64,000 bases of DNA, from contig NZ_JACHGN010000003.1 in the NCBI RefSeq assembly GCF_014202315.1, positions 186,001 to 250,000 on the forward strand. The letters run 5' to 3'. Within the stretch, counting starts at the first letter, position 1. The number at the start of each line of letters is the position of its first letter. Shown in pieces: positions 31,637 through 40,360 of the stretch. Origin of the DNA: Thermocatellispora tengchongensis. GTDB lineage: Bacteria > Actinomycetota > Actinomycetes > Streptosporangiales > Streptosporangiaceae. Under the pieces are notes generated by a model. It had not been told where the DNA came from and did no database searches. It saw nothing but the letters and a program-made list of their open reading frames with translations. A program made the position numbers and the translations under genes.

Positions 31637-34327
31637 GTGCCGAAGACAGAAGCGACCCCCGCCCGTCCGTCCCTGCTGCTGCTCGACGGACACTCACTGG
31701 CCTACCGCGCCTTCTACGCGCTTAAGGAGGCCAACCTCGTCACCACCGACGGCCAGCACACCGAGGCCGTGTACGGCTTCACCTCGATGCTGGTCAACGT
31801 GCTGCGCGACGAGCGGCCCAGCCACGTCGCGGTCTGCTTCGACCGATCCGAGCCCACGTTCCGGCACACCGAGTACGCCGAGTACAAGGCCAACCGCACC
31901 GAGACGCCCGAGGACTTCCGCGGCCAGGTCAGCCTGATCTTCGAGGTGCTCGACACCCTGCGCATCCCGCGCCTGTCGCTGGCCGGCTTCGAGGCCGACG
32001 ACCTGATCGCCACCCTGGCCACGCGCGGCTCGGCCGAGGGCATGTCCGTGCTGATCGTCACCGGCGACCGCGACGCGCTGCAACTCGTCGACGACAACGT
32101 CACCGTGCTCATGACCCGGCGCGGCATCAGCGACATGACCCGCTTCACCCCCGACGCGGTCATGGAGAAGTACGAGCTGACCCCGGCGCAGTATCCCGAC
32201 TTCGCCGCAATCCGCGGCGACAGCAGCGACAACCTCAAGAACATCCCCGGCGTGGGCGAGAAGACCGCGGCCAAGTGGATCCGCGAGTTCGGCTCCCTGG
32301 AGGAGCTGGTCAACCGGGTCGACGAGGTCAAGGGCAAGGTCGGCGACAAGCTGCGCGAGCACCTCGGCCAGGTGATGATGAACCGCCGCCTGACCGAGCT
32401 CAAGCGCGACGTGCCCCTCGACGTCGAGCCCGCCTCGCTGACCATGGGCCAGTTCGACCGCGAGGGCATCCACAAGCTGCTCGACTCGCTGCAGATCCGC
32501 GGCGAGCTGCGCGAGCGGCTGTTCAAGACCCTCGGCTCCGCCGAGCCCGAGGTCGAGGACGCCTTCGAGGTCGAGCTCGCCATGCCCGGCCCCGACGAGG
32601 TCGCCGGCTGGCTGGCCGCCATGCCCGCGGGCCGGGCCGGGCTCGCCTTCCGCGGCTCCTACGGCAGCGGCACCGGCCGCATCGACGCCATCGCCATCGC
32701 CCCGCCCGGCGGCACCGCCGCCTACCTCGACCCCACCCGGCTCACCCAGGCCGACGAGGCCGCCCTGCGCGAGTGGCTCGGCGACGAGGCCCGCGAGAAG
32801 GCCGTCCACGACGCCAAGGGGCCCATGCTGGCCCTGTGGGCCCAGGGCATGGAGCTGCGCGGGCTGAGCTGCGACACCGCACTCGCGGCGTACCTCGCGA
32901 CGCCGGGGCAGCGCACCTTCGAGCTCGACGACCTCGCCGTGCGCTACCTCAAGCGCGAGCTGCGCAGCGAGGCCGAGGCCGGCGGGCAGGGCTCCCTGTT
33001 CGACACCGACGGCGAGGCCGAGGCGCGCGACCTCGCGCTGCGCGCCCAGGCCGTGCGCGAGCTGGCCGAGGGCCTGGAGGAGTTCCTGTCCACCCGCGGC
33101 GGCACCCACCTGCTCGGCGAGGTGGAGCTGCCGCTGGTCACCGTGCTCGCCGAGATGGAGCGCACCGGCATCTGCACCGACCGCGAATACCTCGCCGGGC
33201 TGGAGTCCGAGTTCGGCGCCGCGGTCAAGCAGGCCGTCGAGGAGGCCCACCGGGTCGTCGGCGAGCAGTTCAACCTGGGCTCGCCCAAGCAGCTCCAGAC
33301 GATCCTGTTCGACAAGCTGGGCCTGCCCAAGACCAAGAAGATCAAGACCGGCTACACCACCGACGCCGACGCCCTGGCCTGGCTCGCCGGCCAGACCGAG
33401 CACGAGCTGCCCACGATCCTGCTGCGCCACCGCGACCAGACCAAGCTGCGCACCACCGTCGAGGGCCTGATCAAGGAGATCGGCGACGACGGCCGCATCC
33501 ACACCACCTTCAACCAGATCATCGCCGCCACCGGCCGCCTCAGCTCCGAGAAGCCCAACCTGCAGAACATCCCGATCCGCACCGCCGAGGGCCGCCGCAT
33601 CCGCCAGGGCTTCGTGGTCGGCGAGGGCTTCGAGACCCTGCTCACCGCCGACTACAGCCAGATCGAGCTGCGCATCATGGCCCACCTGTCCGGCGACGAG
33701 TCCCTGATCGCGGCCTTCGAGTCCGGCCACGACTTCCACCAGGCCACCGCCGCCCGCGTCTTCGACATCCCGCCGGAGCAGGTCGGCGGCGACCTCCGCG
33801 CCAAGATCAAGGCGATGAACTACGGCCTGGCCTACGGCCTGTCCGACTTCGGCCTGTCCGGCCAGCTCAACATCCCCGTGGCCGAGGCGCGGGCGCTCAA
33901 GGACGAGTACTTCGAGGAGTTCGGCGGCGTACGCGAGTTCCTGCAGGCGATCGTCGCCCAGGCCCGCAAGGACGGCTACACCGAGACCATCCTCGGCCGC
34001 CGCCGCTACCTCCCCGACCTCACCAGCGACAACCGCCAGCGCCGCGAGATGGCCGAGCGCATGGCCCTCAACGCCCCCATCCAGGGCTCCGCGGCCGACA
34101 TCATCAAGGTCGCCATGCTCAACGTCCGCCGCGCCCTGGCCGCCGAGGGCCTGCGCTCCCGCATGCTCCTCCAGGTCCACGACGAACTCGTCTTCGAGGT
34201 GGCCCCCGGCGAACTCGACGCCCTGCGCGCCCTCGCGATCCGCGAGATGGGCTCCGCCTACAGCCTGCGCGTCCCCCTGGAGGTCTCGGTAGGCGTGGGC
34301 CGCACCTGGGAGGACGCCGGCCACTGA
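31637..34327 (+). CDS. polA: DNA polymerase I
   Basis: PolA fills gaps and removes RNA primers. The 896-residue protein has a 5'-3' exonuclease domain (about 10-300; LLLLDGHSLAYRAFY, CFDRSEPTFR, IVTGDRDALQL, GDSSDNLKNIPGVGEKTA). A middle 3'-5' exonuclease-like domain (about 320-490) lacks the catalytic Asp-x-Glu motif and is presumably inactive, as in mycobacterial PolA. The polymerase domain (about 520-896) has motif A (LLTADYSQIELRIMAHLSG), motif B (RAKIKAMNYGLAYGLS) and motif C (LLQVHDELVFE). It starts at GTG 31637. Confidence 0.97.
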   Translation: MPKTEATPARPSLLLLDGHSLAYRAFYALKEANLVTTDGQHTEAVYGFTSMLVNVLRDERPSHVAVCFDRSEPTFRHTEYAEYKANRTETPEDFRGQVSLIFEVLDTLRIPRLSLAGFEADDLIATLATRGSAEGMSVLIVTGDRDALQLVDDNVTVLMTRRGISDMTRFTPDAVMEKYELTPAQYPDFAAIRGDSSDNLKNIPGVGEKTAAKWIREFGSLEELVNRVDEVKGKVGDKLREHLGQVMMNRRLTELKRDVPLDVEPASLTMGQFDREGIHKLLDSLQIRGELRERLFKTLGSAEPEVEDAFEVELAMPGPDEVAGWLAAMPAGRAGLAFRGSYGSGTGRIDAIAIAPPGGTAAYLDPTRLTQADEAALREWLGDEAREKAVHDAKGPMLALWAQGMELRGLSCDTALAAYLATPGQRTFELDDLAVRYLKRELRSEAEAGGQGSLFDTDGEAEARDLALRAQAVRELAEGLEEFLSTRGGTHLLGEVELPLVTVLAEMERTGICTDREYLAGLESEFGAAVKQAVEEAHRVVGEQFNLGSPKQLQTILFDKLGLPKTKKIKTGYTTDADALAWLAGQTEHELPTILLRHRDQTKLRTTVEGLIKEIGDDGRIHTTFNQIIAATGRLSSEKPNLQNIPIRTAEGRRIRQGFVVGEGFETLLTADYSQIELRIMAHLSGDESLIAAFESGHDFHQATAARVFDIPPEQVGGDLRAKIKAMNYGLAYGLSDFGLSGQLNIPVAEARALKDEYFEEFGGVREFLQAIVAQARKDGYTETILGRRRYLPDLTSDNRQRREMAERMALNAPIQGSAADIIKVAMLNVRRALAAEGLRSRMLLQVHDELVFEVAPGELDALRALAIREMGSAYSLRVPLEVSVGVGRTWEDAGH

Positions 34328-35157
34328 CCCACACGCCCCCGCGGGCTCGCGTGGCGCCGCTGGCCGCAGCGCCCTGCGCGCGTGTCCTTGCGCGGTCGCG
34401 TGACGCTGCGGGCGGCTTACCCACCCGCCGCCCCCCGCCCTGCCGGGCGAGCCCTTCGGCGTCGCCGTGGCTGAGGTCGTCCCGCCCGTTGGGTCGTCGC
34501 CGGGCGCTGCCCGCGTGTCCTCGCGTGGTCGCGTGACGCTGCGGGCTGCTGACCCCTCCCTCGCGCTGTCGCATGGCCCCCAAGCCGCTGCGGCAGAGGC
34601 CACGTCCGCCCGCTGCGGGCCGTGAGGTGCTGCTGGCGTGTCCTCACGTGGCGGGTTGCGGTGCGGGCTGCTGACCCACTGCGGCCCGCTCTGCCGGGCG
34701 GCCCCCGGCACGCTGTGGCTGAGGTCGTCCTGTCTGTTCCGCGCCAGGGGAACTGCCCGGGTGTTCTCGCGCGGTCGTGTGGCGGTGCGGGCGGCTGACC
34801 GCCGCCGCCCGGCGTCCTACACCCTGGCGGCGCGCAGCGGGCATCACGGCCGCTGCGGCACCGTCCGCGTCGCCCGCTGCGCGCCAAAGGCGCTGCGTTT
34901 CCTCGCGCGGGGGCGGGGGCGGGTTGGCGGTGGTGTGGCCTTACCGGGCCGCGCGGCGCTGCCTGCCCGCCTCTGGCAGGCGCATGTGGGCACCGCCTTG
35001 GGCTGGCGGGGAGGACCGGGCGCTGGGTGTGCGTTGCGGGGTGAGGCGGTGTGTATGGGGAGCGCCGGGCCGGGTGACCTGCTCTCCGACTCTCATCCGG
35101 GATGATCAGAAGGTAACGGGCGGGCTGTGGCGGGCGGGGCCGGTGTGTCTCTGTCCT
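34328..35157. repeat. Gene-free region of decayed alternating repeats (about 120/240-bp periodicity)
   Basis: A core resembling GTGTCCTCGCGTGGTCGCGT followed by GACGCTGCGGGCTGCTGACC recurs at about 34379, 34515, 34636 and 34758, with a weaker copy near 34893. A second element, containing CCGTGGCTGAGGTCGTCC or CTGTGGCTGAGGTCGTCC, follows the first and third cores (34468 and 34711). A third element (GCCGCTGCGGCA..CCCGCTGCG) follows the second and fourth. The 830-bp stretch is therefore about two and a half diverged copies of a roughly 243-bp unit. No gene is supported in it. Confidence 0.7.
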
Positions 35158-35751
35158 TTATGTGCCGTAGGCGAAGCCGAGGATCATCGCCAGGAGGAAG
35201 GGGAAGCCCAGGACGCCTGTCCAGGCGATGGCCTTCTTGCTGCGGGTCACCAGGGCGGTGAGGAAGGCGATGAGGGCGATGGCGAAGGGGATCGAGTTGA
35301 TCGGCAGGATCGCCCGCCACACGCCGCGTGCGCCCGTGGGCAGGACGCGGTCGCCCTCGGGGGTCAGGGCGGCGGGGAAGGTCTCGCCCACCTCGACGTC
35401 CGGGACGGTGTCGATGAGGATCGGCTGCTTGGAGCGGTCGGCGAATTCGAAGTACGCCTGGCAGTCGTACACGCCCTTGCGGACGCGGTCGCAGGACTGG
35501 ACCGTGGCGGTGCCGGGGGTGCCTGTGCGGCCGAGGGCCACGTCCACCTCGGGGATGGCGACGGTGACGGCCGTGGCCGCCAGGAAGATGATCGCGGCTG
35601 CCGCGAAGAGCAGGCGTAGCACCATCTTGGTGGCCGCCCAGGGCGATTGGCGCTGCGGCGGCTTGGCGGGCGGCGAGGTGGTGGTGGGCGGCGAGGTGGC
35701 GGCGCCCTTGGGGCGGTTCGTCTGGTTCCGGGTCTTCCGCGTCTTGGCCAC
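35158..35751 (-). CDS. Two-TM membrane protein with extracellular beta domain
   Basis: A 197-residue protein of unknown function, similar in layout to DUF3592-type proteins. It has a basic, Thr/Pro-rich cytoplasmic N-terminus, TM helix 1 (about 47-67), an extracytoplasmic segment of about 80 residues with two cysteines (VQSCDRV and YDCQAYFEF), and TM helix 2 (about 150-170) followed by a third hydrophobic stretch. GTG 35751 opens a plausible basic N-terminus but lacks a clear ribosome-binding site; longer forms up to 35895 are possible but read as noncoding. The extracellular YxCxAxFEF pattern is typical of DUF3592. Confidence 0.65.
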   Translation of the reverse strand: MAKTRKTRNQTNRPKGAATSPPTTTSPPAKPPQRQSPWAATKMVLRLLFAAAAIIFLAATAVTVAIPEVDVALGRTGTPGTATVQSCDRVRKGVYDCQAYFEFADRSKQPILIDTVPDVEVGETFPAALTPEGDRVLPTGARGVWRAILPINSIPFAIALIAFLTALVTRSKKAIAWTGVLGFPFLLAMILGFAYGT

Positions 35752-36079
35752 GGTCCCATACTGGGGGGCACTACTTGGAAGCCACCTGTGACCGTCTGGT
35801 GGGAACGTCAGCGGGGGCGCGTACAGGCCCGACTTCAGTGCGGCCACCGGGGGGTCGAGGCCATCGACCACTTGGGCCCGGGTCTTCTCGGTCATGTCGG
35901 GCTGGCAGCGGGGTGAGGGTAAAAAGTCGGTAAAAATCGCGAAGTATGGCGATATGGGGTTTTCGTCCCGTCTAACGGTGGCGTAAAGGGTTACCTTTTG
36001 GTAAGGCTTTACCGGCCCTTGGGGTCGTCTTGGGGTTCTAGGCTGTGGGGCTCGGTGTCACCGACGGGGCGGGGGGATT
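35752..36079. other. Gene-free region upstream of the deacetylase
   Basis: 328 bp between divergent genes. From about 35925 it is markedly A/T-rich for this genome, with GGTAAAAA-type runs, and carries a 30-nt inverted repeat. It is the likely promoter region of the deacetylase gene. Confidence 0.5.
35983..36012. promoter_or_regulatory. Inverted repeat GTAAAG..TTACC-TTTT-GGTAA..CTTTAC
   Basis: Two arms (GTAAAG and TTACC on the left, GGTAA and CTTTAC on the right) pair across a TTTT loop with a two-base mismatch (GG opposite GG) in between. It lies 68-97 nt before the deacetylase start. It could be an operator or an mRNA leader hairpin. Confidence 0.4.
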
Positions 36080-37195
36080 GTGCGGACTACGGCGCCGGTG
36101 GCGCGGGTCGTCGCTGTGGCGAACGTGGTGGTGGTCTCGGTCGCGATCATGGTGCTGACCTTCGTGCCCGTGGGTGACCGGCCGCAGCGGGAGGCGGTGC
36201 CGGCGCGGCCGCAGGCGGAGCGGAAGACGGAGCGGCCGGCTCCGCACCAGGAGGAGCTGCTGCCCAGCTCGGCGCTGCCGCCGCCGGTCCGCGCCACCCG
36301 CGAGTCGGCGCGCCGGGCGCGGGCCAACGAGGCGGGCCTGGTGCCGGTGCTCATGTACCACCGGATCGTGGCCAAGCCGCGCGCCTCCATCGACCGTACG
36401 CCCGCGCAGGTGCGCGCCGAGCTGGAGCGGCTGGCCCGCGAGGGGTACGTGCCGATCACCGCCCGGGAGTTCGCGAGCGGCGAGATCGGCGTTCCCGAGG
36501 GGACCCATCCGGTCGTGCTGACCTTCGACGACGGGCACTCCAGCCACTTCGGGCTGGACGCGGACGGCATGCCGCTCCCCGACACCGCCGTCGGGATCAT
36601 CTTCGCCGTGGCCCAGAAGTACCCGCGCTTCCGGCCCGTGGCGACGTTCTGGGTGAACCGGGAACCCTTCGGGCTGCGCGACCCCGACCGCCAGGCCCAC
36701 GCCGTACGGTGGCTGACCGCGCACGGGTTCGAGGTGGCCAACCACACCTGGGGCCACCCCAACCTGCGGCGGGTTTCGAAGAAGAAGGCCCGCGAGCAGA
36801 TCGTGCGCGGCGAGCGGCTGCTGCGCAGGCTCGGCGCCGGGCCCTCGGCCACCCTCGCCCTGCCGTACGGATCGCGGCCGCGCGACCCCGGCCTCGCCCG
36901 GAGCGGGTCGTGGGACGGCACGAAGTACGACTACAAGGGCGTGTTCCTGGCCGGGGCCGAGCCGTCGCCGCCGCCCTTCGTCAAGGGCTTCGACCGCAAC
37001 GCGATCATGCGCATCCAGAGCAACGGCCGCAAGGGCGAGTGCAGGCGGTGGTGCTCGGCGTACTGGCTGGATTGGCTGGCCGATCACAAGGGGAAGAGAT
37101 ACACGTCCGACGGTGATCCGGAGCGGATCTCCATCCCGGAGAAACTTCGGGGTAATATCACTGGCAAGCGGAGGCAGCAGGTCAACGCCTACTAG
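36080..37195 (+). CDS. Membrane-anchored polysaccharide deacetylase
   Basis: A 371-residue NodB-domain protein (carbohydrate esterase family 4). It has an N-terminal signal-anchor (about 8-30), a Pro/Glu/Arg-rich linker (31-90), and the deacetylase domain from about residue 91 (VPVLMYHRI). Metal-site motifs are LTFDDGHSSH (motif 1, Asp-Asp) and VANHTWGHPNL (motif 2, His-x3-His). Motif 3 is less clear (ALPYGSRPRD). It likely removes N-acetyl groups from peptidoglycan or another surface glycan. GTG 36080 follows a GGGGGG ribosome-binding site. The C-terminal 90 residues extend past the core domain. Confidence 0.88.
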   Translation: MRTTAPVARVVAVANVVVVSVAIMVLTFVPVGDRPQREAVPARPQAERKTERPAPHQEELLPSSALPPPVRATRESARRARANEAGLVPVLMYHRIVAKPRASIDRTPAQVRAELERLAREGYVPITAREFASGEIGVPEGTHPVVLTFDDGHSSHFGLDADGMPLPDTAVGIIFAVAQKYPRFRPVATFWVNREPFGLRDPDRQAHAVRWLTAHGFEVANHTWGHPNLRRVSKKKAREQIVRGERLLRRLGAGPSATLALPYGSRPRDPGLARSGSWDGTKYDYKGVFLAGAEPSPPPFVKGFDRNAIMRIQSNGRKGECRRWCSAYWLDWLADHKGKRYTSDGDPERISIPEKLRGNITGKRRQQVNAY

Positions 37196-37242
37196 CGGCC
37201 GTGGCGGGGGCGTGGGGGCCTCCACTTGGTCGTGCCCTCGGA

Positions 37243-37271
37243 TTGACCAGGCTCGTCACGTCTCATATGCT
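37243..37271 (+). promoter_or_regulatory. rpsA promoter (sigma-70-like)
   Basis: TTGACC (37243-37248), a 17-bp spacer and TATGCT (37266-37271) match the housekeeping consensus well. Transcription would start near 37278, giving a leader of about 135 nt before rpsA. Confidence 0.75.
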
Positions 37272-37412
37272 GATCGCTGCGCTGTGGGCTCGCGCGCGCC
37301 TCAGACGGAGCGGGCTCGCGCTCATTATGTCGATGACGAATCCTCGGCTTTATGGGGGCCTGCCGCGCGCCAGCCACATCGACATCTGTCCGCGTTCGGA
37401 GCAATTCCACAC

Positions 37413-38891
37413 ATGACGAGCAGCACCGAGGCCACCTCGAACACCCCGCAGGTAGCGGTCAACGACATCGGTTCCGAAGAGGCCTTCCTCGCCGCGATCG
37501 ACGAGACCATCAAGTACTTCAACGACGGCGACATCGTCGAGGGGACCGTCGTCAAGGTCGATCGAGACGAGGTCTTGCTCGACATCGGTTACAAGACCGA
37601 GGGCGTCATCCCCTCGCGCGAGCTCTCGATCAAGCATGATGTCGACCCCGCCGAGGTGGTCGAGGTCGGCGAGCACGTCGAGGCCCTTGTCCTGCAGAAG
37701 GAGGACAAGGAAGGCCGGCTGATCCTGTCCAAGAAGCGCGCCCAGTACGAGCGCGCCTGGGGCACGATCGAGAAGATCAAGGACGAGGACGGCATCGTCA
37801 CCGGCACCGTCATCGAGGTCGTCAAGGGTGGTCTCATCCTCGACATCGGCCTGCGTGGCTTCCTGCCGGCGTCCCTGGTCGAGATGCGCCGCGTCCGCGA
37901 CCTGCAGCCGTACGTCGGCCGCGAGCTCGAGGCCAAGATCATCGAGCTGGACAAGAACCGCAACAACGTGGTCCTGTCCCGCCGGGCCTGGCTGGAGCAG
38001 ACGCAGTCCGAGGTCCGCCAGACCTTCCTCAACACCCTGCAGAAGGGCCAGGTCCGCAAGGGCGTCGTGTCCTCCATCGTCAACTTCGGCGCCTTCGTCG
38101 ACCTCGGCGGTGTGGACGGACTCGTGCACGTCTCCGAGCTGTCCTGGAAGCACATCGACCACCCCTCCGAGGTCGTCGAGGTCGGCCAGGAGGTCACCGT
38201 CGAGGTTCTCGACGTCGACATGGAGCGCGAGCGGGTCTCGCTGTCGCTCAAGGCGACGCAGGAGGACCCCTGGCAGCAGTTCGCCCGCACCCACCAGATC
38301 GGCCAGGTCGTGCCGGGCCGCGTCACCAAGCTGGTGCCGTTCGGCGCGTTCGTCCGGGTCGAGGAGGGCATCGAGGGCCTGGTCCACATCTCCGAGCTGG
38401 CCGAGCGCCACGTCGAGATCCCCGAGCAGGTCGTCCAGGTCGGCGACGAGATCTTCGTGAAGATCATCGACATCGACCTCGACCGCCGGCGTATCTCGCT
38501 GTCGCTCAAGCAGGCCAACGAGGGCGCGATGGGCGCGGACGTCGAGTTCGACCCCACCCTGTACGGTATGGCCGCGACCTACGACGAGCACGGCAACTAC
38601 ATCTACCCCGAGGGCTTCGACCCCGAGACGGGCGAGTGGCTGGAGGGCTTCGAGCGCCAGCGCGAGGAGTGGGAGCGGCAGTACGCCGAGGCCCAGACCC
38701 GCTTCGAGGCGCACAAGCGCCAGGTCGAGGAGGCCCGCAAGGCCGAGGCCGAGGCCGGCGAGATCCCGCAGAGCTACTCCGGCGAGACCTCCGGCGGCGG
38801 CTCGCAGTCGTCCTCCCAGGGCGGCGGCGCGCTGGCCTCCGACGAGGCGCTGGCGGCCCTGCGCGAGAAGCTGGCCGGCGGCCAGAGCTGA
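37413..38891 (+). CDS. rpsA: 30S ribosomal protein S1
   Basis: S1 binds mRNA on the small ribosomal subunit. The 492-residue protein has four S1/OB-fold domains (about 40-108, 125-192, 208-278 and 295-365), each with the GxxV..I...G..VD(L/V)....G..H.SELS pattern; domains 3 and 4 are the most canonical (GAFVDLGGVDGLVHVSELSW, GAFVRVEEGIEGLVHISEL). An acidic, Glu/Gln-rich coiled segment and a Gly/Ser tail follow, as in other actinobacterial S1 proteins. ATG 37413 is the only start matching the family N-terminus; it has no proper Shine-Dalgarno, only CGGAG about 17 nt upstream, which is typical of S1 mRNAs, and the leader may serve autoregulation. Confidence 0.97.
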   Translation: MTSSTEATSNTPQVAVNDIGSEEAFLAAIDETIKYFNDGDIVEGTVVKVDRDEVLLDIGYKTEGVIPSRELSIKHDVDPAEVVEVGEHVEALVLQKEDKEGRLILSKKRAQYERAWGTIEKIKDEDGIVTGTVIEVVKGGLILDIGLRGFLPASLVEMRRVRDLQPYVGRELEAKIIELDKNRNNVVLSRRAWLEQTQSEVRQTFLNTLQKGQVRKGVVSSIVNFGAFVDLGGVDGLVHVSELSWKHIDHPSEVVEVGQEVTVEVLDVDMERERVSLSLKATQEDPWQQFARTHQIGQVVPGRVTKLVPFGAFVRVEEGIEGLVHISELAERHVEIPEQVVQVGDEIFVKIIDIDLDRRRISLSLKQANEGAMGADVEFDPTLYGMAATYDEHGNYIYPEGFDPETGEWLEGFERQREEWERQYAEAQTRFEAHKRQVEEARKAEAEAGEIPQSYSGETSGGGSQSSSQGGGALASDEALAALREKLAGGQS

Positions 38892-38922
38892 TCGCGGCCT
38901 GACCCTCGCGAAGATCGCACGC

Positions 38923-38952
38923 AGAAGGGCCCCGCTCCGGCGGGGCCCTTCT
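38923..38952 (+). terminator. rpsA terminator hairpin
   Basis: AGAAGGGCCCCGC and GCGGGGCCCTTCT form a perfect 13-bp stem around TCCG, a stable tetraloop position, 31 nt after the rpsA stop. Confidence 0.88.
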
Positions 38953-39046
38953 CGCGTCCGGGTGTGGAGGGAAGGGCCCCGTTCTTCTCGCGTCCGACTC
39001 ATGGGGAGGGGCGGGGCAGGGCGTTTTCGTGCCTTACCGGCACGAG

Positions 39047-39250
39047 GGCCGGGTTCTTCCCGCGTCCGGCCGGTGGGAAGGGGCGGGGTCGTTTCTGTGT
39101 CTCGCCGGCGGGAGGGGCGGGGTCGGTTCTGCGTCTCGCCGGTGGCAGGGGCGGGGCCGTTTCTGCGTCTCGCCGGTGGCAGGGGCGAGGTCGTTTCCGC
39201 CTCTCGCCGGCGGCAGGGTAAGGCCGTTCTCGCGTCCGACCGGCGGGACG
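39047..39250. repeat. 34-bp tandem array (about six units)
   Basis: Units of about 34 bp, GGGCGGGGTCGTTTCTG.GTCTCGCCGG(T/C)GGCAG, start at 39047, 39081, 39115, 39149, 39183 and 39217; the last is 33-34 bp and ends 16 bp before the acetyltransferase start. More diverged units precede, back to the terminator tail, whose sequence (GGGCCCCGTTCTTCTCGCGTCCG) resembles the unit. The 375-bp gap between rpsA and the acetyltransferase otherwise holds only the rpsA terminator. Confidence 0.9.
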
Positions 39251-39266
39251 CCGTAGGGTATCCGCC

Positions 39267-39764
39267 GTGACCAGCACAGAACCGGCGGGCCGGATCGTGA
39301 TCCGTGAGGCGGCGGCCGGCGACGCGGGCGAGATCCTCACCGTGCAGCGGGCGGCGTACGTGACGGAGGCGCAACTGTACGGCGACCCGTTCATCCCGCC
39401 CCTGGTGGAGTCGGCCGAGCAGATCAGGAAGACGATCGAGGACGGCGCGGCCGTGCTCGTGGCCACCGAGGGGAGCCGGATCGTGGGGTCGGTGCGCGGG
39501 CAGGTGTCCGGCACCACGTGCCTGGTGGGGCGGCTGGTGGTGGCGCCTGACGCGCAGGGGCGCGGCATCGGTGGGGCGCTGCTGGCGGCGTTGCACGAGC
39601 GGGTCGAGGAGCGCGAGGCCGGGGTCGCCGTGTTCGACCTGTTCACCGGGCACCTCTCGGCGGGCAACCTGAGGCTGTACCGGCGCCACGGCTACCGTGA
39701 GACCGGTCGCGAGCGGGTCCACGACCACCTCACGCTGGTGCACATGCGAAGGGAGCGGGCGTGA
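39267..39764 (+). CDS. GNAT-family N-acetyltransferase
   Basis: A 165-residue acetyltransferase of the GNAT fold; the substrate is not recognisable. The acetyl-CoA pyrophosphate loop is [16 protein letters not shown] (about 88-103), followed by the C-terminal signature [12 protein letters not shown]. It starts at GTG 39267 and overlaps coaE by four bases (GTGA), so the two are co-translated. The promoter must lie inside or just before the repeat array. Confidence 0.92.
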   Translation: MTSTEPAGRIVIREAAAGDAGEILTVQRAAYVTEAQLYGDPFIPPLVESAEQIRKTIEDGAAVLVATEGSRIVGSVRGQVSGTTCLVGRLVVAPDAQGRGIGGALLAALHERVEEREAGVAVFDLFTGHLSAGNLRLYRRHGYRETGRERVHDHLTLVHMRRERA

Positions 39765-40360
39765 AGCTCAAGGTCGGCCTGACCGGCGGGATCGGTTCGG
39801 GCAAGAGCGAGGTGGCCAGGCGGCTGGCCGAGCGCGGCGCGGTCGTGATCGACGCCGACAAGATCGCCCGGGAGGTCGTGGAGCCCGGCACCGAGGGCCT
39901 GGCCGAGGTGGTGGAGGAGTTCGGCGCGGGCGTGCTGCGCGAGGACGGCTCGCTGGACCGCGAGAAGCTGGGCTCGATCGTCTTCTCCGACCCCGACCGG
40001 CTGGCCGCGCTCAACGCGATCGTGCACCCCCGGGTCGGCGCGCGCGTCGCCGAGTTGCAGGCCCAGGCCCCCGACGACGCGATCGTGGTCTACGACGTGC
40101 CGCTCCTCGCCGAGAACAACCTCGCCCCGATGTACGACGTCGTGATCGTGGTGGACGCCTCCGACGAGATCCGGCTGCACCGGCTGCTCACGATCCGGGG
40201 CATGTCCGAGGCCGACGCCAAGGCCCGCATCGCCGCCCAGGCCACCCGTGACGCGCGGCTGGCCGTGGCCGACATCATCATCCCCAACGAGGGCACCCTC
40301 GACGACCTGGCCGAGCACGTGGAAGAGGCGTGGCACCACCTCCTCCACTCCACCCGCTGA
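39761..40360 (+). CDS. coaE: Dephospho-CoA kinase
   Basis: CoaE phosphorylates the 3'-hydroxyl of dephospho-CoA, the last step of coenzyme A synthesis. The 199-residue protein is the single-domain form, without the C-terminal GrpB-like extension seen in mycobacteria. Walker A is [11 protein letters not shown] (residues 7-17), followed by [12 protein letters not shown] and the lid region [19 protein letters not shown]. It starts at GTG 39761 inside the acetyltransferase stop. Its TGA directly abuts the stop of the convergent TIR-NACHT gene with no spacer. Confidence 0.96.
   Translation: MKLKVGLTGGIGSGKSEVARRLAERGAVVIDADKIAREVVEPGTEGLAEVVEEFGAGVLREDGSLDREKLGSIVFSDPDRLAALNAIVHPRVGARVAELQAQAPDDAIVVYDVPLLAENNLAPMYDVVIVVDASDEIRLHRLLTIRGMSEADAKARIAAQATRDARLAVADIIIPNEGTLDDLAEHVEEAWHHLLHSTR

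Noticed and set aside
31694-34711. A 1,005-codon minus-strand open frame opposite polA
   Set aside because: Antisense shadow of polA; composition is low-complexity and lacks a ribosome-binding site.
39047-39250. CRISPR array hypothesis for the tandem arrays
   Set aside because: Units are contiguous with no unique spacers and there are no cas genes in the window.
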